From assembly GCF_002127325.2 (NCBI RefSeq), contig NC_035444.2:35108904-35172903 (forward strand): a stretch of 64,000 nucleotides of DNA, in the 5' to 3' direction. This document shows, one piece after another, positions 11,608 to 21,852 of the stretch. The first letter of the stretch is position 1. Every line of letters begins with the position of its first letter. The notes beneath the pieces are model-generated. The model did no database searches. It was not told the DNA's origin and saw only the letters and a program-made list of their open reading frames with translations. The stretch is from Helianthus annuus. Lineage: Eukaryota; Streptophyta; Magnoliopsida; Asterales; Asteraceae. The position numbers and the translations under genes are program-made.

Positions 11608-13718
11608 TGTCACACCCCCAAAATCCACACGCGGAGTACCACCGCTTGGAGGTGTGACATGACCAGGATCAAGCCATCAATCATATTGAACATAGCATAA
11701 TATAAATAAGATAGTTCGTAAAAACCCAATTCAATACAATTGTTGTTCTAAACCAAACATAGTATCAGTAGCGGAAGCGTAATAATGAAAATCCAAAGTA
11801 TGTAAGTGTAAACCCAAAGTAATGTTAAGTTTGATTGTTTAAACGTTTAACATGGCATCCACGATCCATGCTCCACAACGACCTGCTCCTTCCTAGTGCA
11901 AGCTCCAAAAGTACCTGTGGTCCTGCAAGGCATGCAGCAGAGAGTCAACAACTAGTTGAGCGAGTTCACAGTGTAAAGTTCAGTGATAGCAAGTCGTAAT
12001 AGTACGTGTATCAGTATGTTCGTTCGTTATTCATGTAATAGTTCGTATCGCGGCCTCCCAGGCAGGTACGCGAAGATTAGGGGAAATTTCCCAAGTATCC
12101 TAGACTAGGTTTATTTTGTATCGCGGCCTCCCAGGCAGGTGTGCGAAGATTAGTAAATTTAGTTCGTGGCCTTCCTAAGGCAGGGGTGCGAAGTCAGTCA
12201 TAATATCGCGGCCAACCCTTGGCAGGTGTGCGAAGATCAGTTCAATAAGTGTTACTAGTCTAGTCGTATCTTATCGTTAGGTTCTATCATCTGAGTATAT
12301 ACAATAAGTCATCCAATCCCATTCCCACCCGGGAACCCCATGCCTTGGCTGTGTGAACTCACCTTGGATTTGCTCGGTATGCTAAGTATGTGCTCGAAGT
12401 AAATCAATCACGTCCTAAATACGTACGTATGCATAATCAGTTTATATCCAAGTTGTTCACGTATAGGTATGATCATAGAAGTACTAGTATGTAACCGTTA
12501 TCACATAAGTCATGCACATCACTTAACAGCAGTTAGTTAATACAGTTAACTTCTAACAGAGTCTAACTAAGTTACTGTGCAGTTAACCAAGTTGACGAAT
12601 CACAGGTTGGCGAAACACAATGTGTTTCGTCAACTACCCTTTTGACGAAACAAGATTCTGTTTCGTTGACAACCCTTGGCGAAACACTTCTTCTATTTCG
12701 TCAAACCCCCTTGGCGAATCAAATCCAGTTTCATCAAACATTCTAATTCGTCAAACAATCTATTTCGTCAAACATTTTATTTCGTCAAACATTCTATTTC
12801 GTCAAGACAGCAGTTACGTCAACACAAGTCAGTTACGGATTTAATCATAGAAACCCTAACTATCTAAAACAGCCGTCAAGAACATCCATCACGATCATCA
12901 TCAATCAGTAATCATACACAAATCGTTCAACATATAACCACTTAATCATCATGTTACGATTCGTTATTCGTGTCTATCCCGAACCCTAGTTTAATAATTT
13001 AACAAAGTACGTTATCCGGTTCACATATGCTAGCCGATTCCATACACATCAATGACTAATGATTTAATCCACACTTGTTTACAAGATATCTCTAATACAT
13101 CATGCAAACAATCCGAACAAAACATGATAGCCGATCAATACCATTCATAACCGATTCATAAGAACGTCATCAATCATACACACTTTATCATTGTCAACAA
13201 TAACATAAACACACAAAAGAATTTACGGAGCTAATCACACTAACCGGAATAAATGAAAGCAAGAACGGGATTGATCTAGAGGGCTTCAAGGTTGCCGTCA
13301 CACAGAGAAAGCTCTAGGGTTTTCTTGTTTTGCCAAAACGTATCAAACATATGTCTGGGTGTGTGTATATACGTGTTTTACCTTACTGGGCCAAACTGGG
13401 CCTTGGCGAAACTGATGGGCCGGCGAAACAGGCTTTGTTTCGTCGAGATTGATGTTGACGAAACTGATTTCCTGTTTCGTCGAGATTGGGTTAACGAATC
13501 TACTTCTGTTTCGTCGGGCACTATGTGGTTTAATCAGTTTAAGTCTAAGTGTTTCATAATAATTCTCACATTATGACAGTAATCACATATATGCACAATA
13601 CAATACGTTTCATTAACACAAAACATGTATAGTTACAAGTCAACAAGTCAACTATCAAACAGTCAAAGTCAGCGTGTATTTAATGCGAAAGTGAAAGTCA
13701 AAAGTTCGAGTTGTCACA
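11608..13718 (-). repeat. Element B 5' LTR (right copy)
   Basis: This 2111-bp copy is nearly identical to the left LTR. The only sizeable difference is a 34-bp gain near 12770-12803. Transcription of the element would start here on the minus strand. TSD GGTTT follows at 13719-13723. Confidence 0.95.
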
Positions 13719-13723
13719 GGTTT

Positions 13724-14397
13724 CTTTTAAGGTTTCCTGGTGATTATCTATAATTTACACAAATGCACACGCGTTAGTATAATAACCCATTTTAACATTA
13801 GTAATACCCTCCCCGAGACGGCATTCCAACGACTACGTCGGGCAGAACCACGACAGTCGTTACGGAACCCTAGATCAATCGTGCAACGTATCTAATACGT
13901 AGCCAGGGGTTATGATACTTACATCGGGGTAGAAATTCGTTAATTAGGGGGGTATTTTACCCGAGTATAATGCCTACTATAAGAAATTTAGAGAGAGAAA
14001 GCGAAAATGAACAATCTGACTGAAGGCCCGATGCCCTCAATTTATAGGGCTGATCTTTGGTTCCGTCGCGCCCCGTGCAGCATTAGGCTAAGGCCTACGC
14101 GGCCCGCCAGGGACTTCGTGTCCGGTGATAGGCTTGCCGAGTCAGCCCTAGACCCCACACGTGTCGGACACGTGGCGTGCTCCGGTGCGTCCTCGTATAC
14201 AGGTCGTCGCGCCCCGGGTAGCCTTGTGCTATATCCGTCGCGGGCCGCGAGTGACATTAAAATTTGATTTTTATTTTATTTTTAATGATATAATGTATTT
14301 TGGGCTCGCTTTTCACATACGGGGTGTATTTTAGGACATATAAGGGTATTTTTAAAATATATTAGGGTATCAAAATATTTTGGAGGGTTGTTATACA
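13724..14397 (-). repeat. Element A 5' LTR, part 2 (U3 side)
   Basis: This continues the LTR interrupted at 4489. The plus-strand end GGGTTGTTATACA, read in reverse as TGTATAACAACCC, pairs well with the other end TGTCGCAACCC, giving an LTR of about 1347 bp. The outer end at 14397 is inferred from that terminal similarity, because Element A's other LTR is outside the window. GC-rich frames at 14007-14267 on both strands belong to this U3 region. Confidence 0.65.
14039..14047 (-). promoter_or_regulatory. TATA box of Element A LTR promoter
   Basis: The minus strand reads CTATAAATT in the U3 half of the LTR, upstream of an AGAGAGAAAG-rich (CT-rich on the minus strand) leader. The position fits an LTR promoter firing toward Element A's gag. 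Confidence 0.5.
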
Positions 14398-15279
14398 TTC
14401 GGGTTAATTCGACAACATAAACACATAACAAATTCACCTTGATAAAAATAAGCAACCAATTCTATAATTTAAGACATAAGAACACCTTTACTACAATTCA
14501 AATTGTACAAGTGACGTACCTCGGTCGTGATTTCCTTCTCTCTTCGTGTGGCTTGAACTTTCTTCCTTTATCCCTATACATATAAACATTTACATTAAGA
14601 CTTTTACATTTCATTCTTACTTCTCAATGGTGTTTTTGGGATAAAGCATCTTAGTTCAATTCGAACGTTATGTACATACTTAAAACATGACCATCATATA
14701 CATATTCTAAGTCAAAAATACAAAATTTCTCATTGAGGCATTTTGTCGAACATTTGGCGTGTGTACCACCAACAATGCGTGATGTACAACTGTTCAAGCA
14801 TAAACCTACTAATTCACATCATGGTTTGTCAATGTTAACAATTTCAACTAATCTTTCATCTCTCAACTATCTAAAATCAAAATACACGTCCTACATCTTA
14901 ACATTACATCAATTACTTCACCTACAATCTTAATCATTTATCATCTTCTATGCATTCAAGTGGGTTTTCTAACATAAGTCACCAATTTGAGAAATTTCAA
15001 GCATATACTCATTCTAATTGATTAAACTAGTATACAATCATTCCAAATTTCATGATTCTTTAAGTTTGATCAAAACCCACTTCCTAAAAAATCATCAATC
15101 AGGGAATTACAACTTACCATTTATTTAGAAAGCTTAGATTATATAGAATTTGACTTCATGCACTTGATTTGCAATGAGATTGCCCTTCAATTTTTTGAGT
15201 TCTTTGAAAACAAGGGTTTCCAACCCTTGTTTCTCCCCTGTAGTTCGATCCAGACACACACACACACCTAGTGTGTGTG
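14398..15279. other. Gene-free AT-rich flank
   Basis: I see no gene or RNA here. The short frames are AT-rich and unlike any family I know. A microsatellite ACACACAC...GTGTGTGTG at about 15252-15279 holds the GTGTG target site (15275-15279) used by Element C. The sequence resumes at 39634, and both sides may be older LTR debris. Confidence 0.5.
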
Positions 15280-16129
15280 TGATGAAACAATGGTTAACCG
15301 GGCAGGTTAACACACTGGTCTCGTCAAGAAGGGTTAATCCCTTCCTCTCGAGGATCGCTGGCTAGGTCGTCCGCTGGTTGATCTCCTGCACAAGGAAACA
15401 AACCGTGACTCGTAACAAGGAGGATGGGGTGGGGGGTGCTCCTTGTTACCACTCTCTGGCGTGAGAATCAGTAATCTGCTTGGGAAGCAAAGTATGATAG
15501 TAGTAGTAGTGAGAGAGTTGAGAAGAGATACCACAAACCTGGTTTGGGGTTGGTATTTATAGCCGAGGAGTGAAGGAGGAGGTGGACGGATAGACTGACG
15601 ACATGCTGCACCTTTGCAGGTGTGTTAGGCCTGTCGGTTGTGGAGGTGAAGCCACGTCAGCCTGTCGCTTACGTAGACCTGACAGGCGGCTGTCATTGGC
15701 GCTACTTGCTCTGTGGTGTCAGTCCCACTTGCTGAGTGCACAGGATGCGGTACGGGCCGCATCACTGCTTGCTCATTCTCTGATCAAGAAATACGCGAGA
15801 TGCGGTGCCAAGCCGCATCGTCGTCTGTGGTGATTGTTGCTGTTATCCAGCTCCTTTGTATTGATAGAAGTGTTCACTGGATGCGGTGCTAGGCCGCATC
15901 GCTGTGAATACTTCCGTTTTCATACACCAGATGCAGTGTCATGCCGCATTATTATACCGTTCTCATATTCCAGGTAAGTCCTCCTCCATCATTAGGCAGA
16001 TTGGATTCAACCACTGTGTTCGCGCGTTCCCGCCCAGACACAGGTAAGTTGTTAGCTAGTGGGGGTTTTGATAAGGGTAATGGTCACTCGCGGTCGTGTT
16101 GACGCGAGATCTGGGACCATACCCCTTCA
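15280..16129 (-). repeat. Element C 3' LTR (left copy, 850 bp)
   Basis: The right copy confirms both ends. On the minus strand the LTR is preceded by a polypurine tract ACTGGGGGGACT (16130-16141). It contains four hairpin-forming GATGCGG...CCGCATC units. Confidence 0.93.
15744..15950. repeat. Four GATGCGGT-N5-GCCGCATC hairpins in Element C LTR
   Basis: Short inverted repeats of about 20 bp lie at 15744-15763, 15799-15819, 15880-15900 and 15930-15950, each with 7-8-bp arms and a 5-bp variable centre. The right LTR keeps them (about 39254, 39306, 39384 and 39432), with the second one's left arm partly lost. The centres vary while the arms are kept, which suggests that the structure and not only the sequence has been maintained. 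Confidence 0.8.
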
Positions 16130-17775
16130 AGTCCCCCCAGTCTAGTGTTGCTGCCATATGCAAGTTGCATGTGGGAGGAGTACTGGACTATGGTGTCTAG
16201 AAGGTAGTTTGGAGTCTGGAGAAGATTCTAGGCCATGTAGATGGTCTTTGCTCTTCGTAAATCAAGCTGGAGATCCGGAAGAGTCATGTGACGCCTCTTT
16301 CGTACCGGTGAAAAAGTTTCGTCTGATGCGAAATTCTCAGCCTCGGGTTTTGATATGGTAGCATGGGCTACGTGCGTCTGATCTCATCAGGGTTGGGTGC
16401 CACCTGTTGGTGTGTCGAACCAGCCTTTGAGATCTTGCTGGAGGTGTCCAGAAACTTCGAACCAACCTCTGAGATGGTGGTTGAAGATGTGCACAAACTT
16501 CGAACCAACCTCTGAGGTGGTGAATTAAAGAGAGAGTGGTCTTCAGCAGTAATTGGACATGTAATGATGATCCCTTTTGTGGGGTGTTCATGTTCTTCTA
16601 ATTAGCTCTCAAGTAACCGCACGTCCTTTGCGGTTACCTCGTTGCTTGGCATTGTTGGCCACGTTTGGCTGAACAATGTTGGATACTTGCGTCATTGTTG
16701 GCCGTGTTTGGTCGAACAATTTGAATCTGGATAATGGTCAAATAAACATGGTCATAGGCATGGTTATGCCCACCATTGTTTATTCTATCCGTCTTACAAG
16801 TAGGTCAAAAAAGTCATAAGCAGACTTGTTACCGCTGTTCGGCCGCTTGTTGTTCGACGAGACCCCTTTAGGCGAGTGGGAATCTCGTTCGCATCTATTC
16901 TTTAGCCACTTTCCTTCACGCTCCAATGCCGAGGAGCTTTTCTTGAAGTAGCGTCGTTCATCTGTGTGATGACTTAGCTGTGGCTCTTCCGTAGCAACCA
17001 TTTGCGGAGCTATGGGTGTGTCCGCAGCGACTCATGAGTATCTGCGGTTTTGTAACCCAATACTCGCTTGAAACGAGTGTGTTGCTCGGATGTGGCTCTT
17101 GAAGGATCAGGAGTCAGGGTTGTTGATGTGCGTTCGCGTACATTCCCCTCCTTCTTTTCGTTGAAGAAGCTGTTTACGCACCCTCTGTGGTTGTGAACCG
17201 GACAGGAGGGATTTGAAGCTTGAAGAGAATGAAGGCAATGCGGTTTACCTGTTCCTGAGATGCGGTTCAGTCCAAAGAACAACGCTGGTTCTGAGCATCT
17301 GACACACCTGTACGGGCTCGTGTGTGTCATCTCCGCATATTCCACGTGTGCTCGTGGGTATGTGCGGACATGTTTATACACCCTTAACTATGGAAAGATA
17401 ATTTTTGGCTATTTTGAGGGGTATGTAAAAAAACGACATGTGGTATGGGTTACGATGCGGTATACCAGAGAAACCGCATGCCGCTTGTGTTTGGATAATG
17501 TTGTCGCTTTTTGTTGCACACGTGGCTGAACGCACGTGTGAGTTGGTGGAAGTTGGTGAGATTTCCTGGCATGTGCTGAAATGAAAGGACATTTGCACTG
17601 CCCGAGGTCATAAATGCACTGTAGCAGGAGTGTAAACGTCTCTTATGTCAGGCGCGTGTGCGGCCACGCGCGCGTGGTAACCGTCAGCGGAACCGTCACT
17701 GAACATGTGGCACCGCATAATTCGCTCTTTTTGGACGTGATGATTCGGTTTCCATGTCGCATTTATTGCGATGAG
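16130..17775. other. Element C spacer between 3' LTR and the antisense gene
   Basis: No convincing gene is seen. The spacer contains three tandem-like copies of CGAACCAACCTCTGAG with variants (about 16417-16525) and many GATGCGG/CCGCAT words like those of the LTR hairpins. It includes the upstream region of the plus-strand gene. Confidence 0.6.
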
Positions 17776-17782
17776 TATATAA
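17776..17782 (+). promoter_or_regulatory. TATA box of the antisense gene in Element C
   Basis: TATATAA lies 157 bp before the ATG at 17939 and is followed by a CT-rich leader. The gene therefore appears to have its own promoter, opposite in direction to the retroelement transcript. Confidence 0.55.
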
Positions 17783-17938
17783 GGGGAAACCGTTCGTGGT
17801 TTCCCCTCACTTGTTTCAAAAGTTCAAAATTTCCCGGCGAGAGAGAAAAGATTCCTTCGTCTTCTCCGATAAGTTTTCTGAAATTCCGGTGAGATTTTTT
17901 GAGTTTTCGTACTCATTTTCTTTTCTTTCTTCATCTCA

Positions 17939-20900
17939 ATGGCTGAACCATCAAATCCACACAATGTGGGGGGTGAAAACCCTGAACAGCAGTCGCCGGT
18001 GGCAGCTGAGGAAGATGAAGACGATGGTGGTGTACCCGGTGGTGGTCTACCGGTACTGAATTGGTCAAAGGGTCACTTTAAGACCCTGATGACCAGTATA
18101 CAAATGGCCCAGGAGTATGGGGCCACCTACCCACAAGAGGGTGACACCGGTGCCGATGCTCCGAACGGATTTATCACTTTGTGGGCTGAGTTCTTTAACG
18201 ATGGCAACCTCCGACTGCCTGTGACGGTGTTTGTTGCCGAGGTGTTAGAATTTTTTCACCTTCATATTTCCTAACTGAGTCCATTTGGGATGTTTCGGAT
18301 TAGGAACTTCGAGTACACCTTCTGTGCTCTTGGTCTGGACGTTACTGTTGAGAATTTCCGACGGTTCTACCAGTTAACAGTAAATACCGGATTCTTTTCC
18401 TTTAATCAACGACATGGGAGCCTGAAGTTGATGACACCTCCCAAGGGTCTGACCCAGTGGAAGAGGAAATTTTTCTACGTTAAAGCATGTGCGGTGCATG
18501 CCAACATGACCTTTCGGAACGTGAATGTGGGCGTTACCGCGGAAGATATTCCTGTTGCTACCGCAAAGACTGTGGATTGGTTCTCTAGGCTGAGATCTAT
18601 TGAACTTAAGAAACTGGGCAACAATGAACTTTGGGTGTTGCGGATGATGCTAACTAGGCCTGATAGGAAGGCAAGGCCTGTTGTGCGGGAAAAGAATGGT
18701 GGTAAGCATTATCACCTTTGTGCGGTTTCCTTGTTCCCTTTACTTGTTTTACTGACTTTTCATGTGTTTTATCAGCGGATGCTCCCTTATGGAGGATGTT
18801 TGAGCCGGACTTCGAGGGGAAGGTTGAGTTGCTTCCGTGTGGGGAACGTGAAGGTTTTAACTTGGAGATTGTTGGCAATTTCCGCGTTCCCACACGTGAT
18901 ATGTTGAATGCACCCCTGCCGTAGGGCAAAGGTACATTCTAAAACTTCCTTTGTTGTTTAAAGTTCACCCCTTGATTTGCTTGCTTGATTTTGTCAAACG
19001 CAGGTAATCTTGGGGACTTAGGGAAGTTTGAAGTGAAAACTGTCCCTAAGAAACATGTGGAGAGGAAGCAAGTCAAGAAACCCGCGCAGGGTCGCGATAA
19101 GGGATAACCTGAGGGTTCTGTTGCCCCTCCTTTGGTGTCGCAAGCCGTATGTATCTCTCGTTCTTGTTACCGCAGATATACCGATTACGTGGTAGTATCT
19201 GACACCCTTGAGGGTTTGGGTGTTCCAGGTGGTGGTGCGGCTGCAGGTGGGACCTCTGCAGGTTCGCAGCCTGCCGGTGAGAAAAAGAGAAAACCAGAGG
19301 AGAAGGCTGCTGGTGCTGGTGAATTAAAGTGTCTAAAGATGCAGACCAAAAGGTCAACTGGTGCGACGCAAAAGAACCCTGTGGTTGCTGCTGGTAAGTG
19401 ATTTATAACTTTGGTAAGTGTTTGCATGCATAACTTGTTTTCTGATAGTTATTGCTTTCTTGTTTTGCAGAACCGCAACGAAGGGACTTCTCTTCTTTGT
19501 TTGAGATGCCTTCTTCTCCCCCGCATGACACAGCTACGGATGCGGGGGTGACTAAAGAATCCACCGATCCTTCTGCCAAGGTGGTGCCTGATCCTTCAGT
19601 GCAGGCAGAGGAGACTGTGGGGAAAGCTGCGTCCCAGATTTTTGATACTGTTGATTCGTCCAACAACCTGATCTCTCCAAATGATGCTGACGATTTGGAC
19701 TTGAGGTTTTCTGATGCTGGTAAACAAAAATTTGGTGCTGAACCGCAGAAGTCTCCTGCTGCTGAAAAGGTTTATGGTTCTGCTTCTGGTGGTGCGGGTT
19801 ATGAAGGGCCTCCAATTCAGCCTGGAGAGTCTGAACTGGAGTATTACTACCGCACCTATACAGATGACCGGGCCGTTGCCTATTATCGTCCCCCTTGGAG
19901 TGTTTTGCAGGGGGATGATGTTTCAAACAACCCTTCTTTTTGTAAGGAAATTTTAGGCGGTGTAGGCACCCCTTTTGAGGTTAACCGAGCTCGCGCCTTG
20001 ACGCGTGAGCTCCGAATCAACCAACTCTTTTCCATGTTTGTGGGGAGTTCCATTATGGTGAATGCCATTATGGAGGACTACCAAGCGTTGGGTCGCAGGG
20101 AGGAGGAGTCGGTCCGCGTGCGTGCTGAGGCGGAAGAGTTGGTGAGAGCTGCTCGTGCGGGGGCGGAGTAGCTTGAAAAAGATAAGGCTGCTTTTGAGAA
20201 GCGTAAGCAGACCGAGGAGTGGGCTGCAACCGCTGAGCTGAAACAGGTTCGTACTCTTGCCAAGTTACTTTTTGATGAACGCAAGAGTTGGCACGAAAAA
20301 CTTTCTGATGAGCGCAAGAGTTGGAAAGTATCTTGGGCCAAACAGAATGAAACCTTGTTTCGTGTGCGTCAGGAGTTGATCAATATCAAGGCAGCGAATG
20401 CTGCTTTGGGCAAGGAGAACGCTGCGGCCGAAGCAGTTGCTGTTAAGGCCCAGGAGGCAGAGGCCCGGTTAGCAAAGGCGCTTGAAGAGGCCAAAGAGGC
20501 GGGGGCCCGTGCTGCAAAGGCTCTTGAAGAGGCCAAAAAGAGGGAGTGCCGCGTTTCTAAGGCTCTTGAAGAAGCGAATGCTGATCGCGGCCACTTGAAC
20601 CAGATTGTTGGGAGCCTTCGGGTATGAGTTGCCTTTTCTGTTTGATCTTTCCTTCTGCCTTCCGAGTATGTTTAATAATTTTGTACAAACTGTGTTTCTT
20701 ACTTTCGAAAGGCTGAGGTGCAGACTCGCGAGGCCAAGCTTGCAGACATTACTGCCCGCGTGACTGTAGCTGAAAAGCGGGCTGACGAGGCTGTCGAGGC
20801 TAGGGATGGCCTTACCTCTTTGTTTAACCAGCTTGAGACTGACCGTGAGTGGATGCGGTGTCACGGTATTGCACATGTAAGTATCTGGTGCCTTTGTATT

Positions 20901-21313
20901 TATTTGGATTAGCACGTGATAATCTTATTGCTCTTTTGTTGCAGATTGTTAAAGCTATCCTGGATGCGCCTGAGACTGTAACTGGTATAGACTTGATTAA
21001 GCAGCGTGCCCGGGATGCTGGTTTTAAAGCTGGTTATAACCGATGCATCGGTCATATAAACATTTTGTCTAAAGGCGGCTACACTGATGAATGGAACGGG
21101 TTTCGTGATGTGGACACCGAAGCGCTTCTTGAGGCGGCTTGTGCATCTTTTTACGACACATCTATTGCTGCGGTTGAGGAGCTTGACAAGTGCCTGGATG
21201 CGCCTGACTATGTAGACCGTTTACGGTTGTTATATGCTAATGCCGATGACCCGGAAGAGGAGGAAGTTGCTGGTGATGCCGAAGGTGGCGCGGGTACCAG
21301 CGGTACAAAGTAG
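17939..21313 (+). pseudogene. Antisense accessory gene of Tat-like element, six exons, four stops
   Basis: By hand the exons are 17939-18701, 18776-18931, 19004-19393, 19471-20621, 20712-20876 and 20945-21313. All five introns have GT...AG ends (for example GTAAGC...TATCAG and GTAAGT...TTGCAG) and join in phase to 998 codons including the final TAG. The first third (LPVLNWSKGHF, FRIRNFEYTFCALGLDV) resembles the Pfam family 'putative gypsy type transposon' (Transposase_28). Exon 4 encodes a long Ala/Glu-rich coiled coil with repeated ALEEAK units, and the end is acidic. Four in-frame stops break it: TAA 18272, TAG 18922, TAA 19105 and TAG 20169. At least three fit a single C-to-T change of a Gln codon. 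The family is known in Tat/Retand-type elements, but its role is unknown. Confidence 0.85.
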
Positions 21314-21852
21314 GACTAGGTTGGCCTGCGTGCCCCTTTTTGTTTTCCTCTTTGTATATGTTAGAACTTCATGTAAATCCGTTGTACACCACGTGGGTGC
21401 ATGAATTTTTTGAATATAAAGTTTAACTGTTGCTCAATTTGTACAAGTGTTTTTACTTCTTGCATGTTTGAACGTGTGTATGCAGAACTCTACCCGTTGT
21501 AAACGGGGTTGAGTATACTCTATACCTTTGTCGTATGAGTATTAGTCAATTCCGTTGTTTGCCTTGTTAGGGTTTAGGAATTGTGTAAGTTTTGTAAAAA
21601 CCCGTGTGTGTATCCGGCCGGATAGACACTTAATGTTTTGCCTTTGCTGGCCTATTATAATATTTGTGTGTGGTTAGCACTTTGTGTGGGTATCGTGAAT
21701 GAAGATTTTGCCAATCTGTTTTTGCGGATACCGCAAAGTGGAACACGCATTCGTAATAGTAGTGACAAACAATATTGCATTAAATCGCTCGTTTATTTAT
21801 TTGCAAATGACCTGCGGCCCGATAGGTTACATGGAAATGTAAAGAACATGGC
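21314..21852. other. 3' region between two convergent genes of Element C
   Basis: This holds the 3' untranslated sequence of the plus-strand gene, with a polyadenylation-like AATATAAAG near 21412-21420. It ends at the stop codon of the minus-strand pol, so the two transcripts would converge and overlap here. No other feature is seen. Confidence 0.55.

Larger units (their letters stand above)
4490..13718 (-). mobile_element. Element B: complete Tekay/Del-like Ty3/gypsy retrotransposon
   Basis: This is a full-length copy of 9.2 kb: LTRs starting TGTCACACCC and ending TTGTCACA on the plus strand, a tRNA-iMet primer site next to the right LTR, one Gag-Pol reading region on the minus strand, and a 5-bp TSD (GGTTT at 4485-4489 and 13719-13723). 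The LTRs differ by roughly 30 substitutions by eye plus one 34-bp duplication in the right copy, which accounts exactly for the length difference (2077 against 2111 bp). Apart from one frameshift in integrase it looks recently active. It sits inside Element A's 5' LTR. Confidence 0.95.

Noticed and set aside
14007..14267. GC-rich frames on both strands
   Set aside because: They lie in the U3 part of Element A's LTR; GC content keeps stops rare, and no protein family fits.
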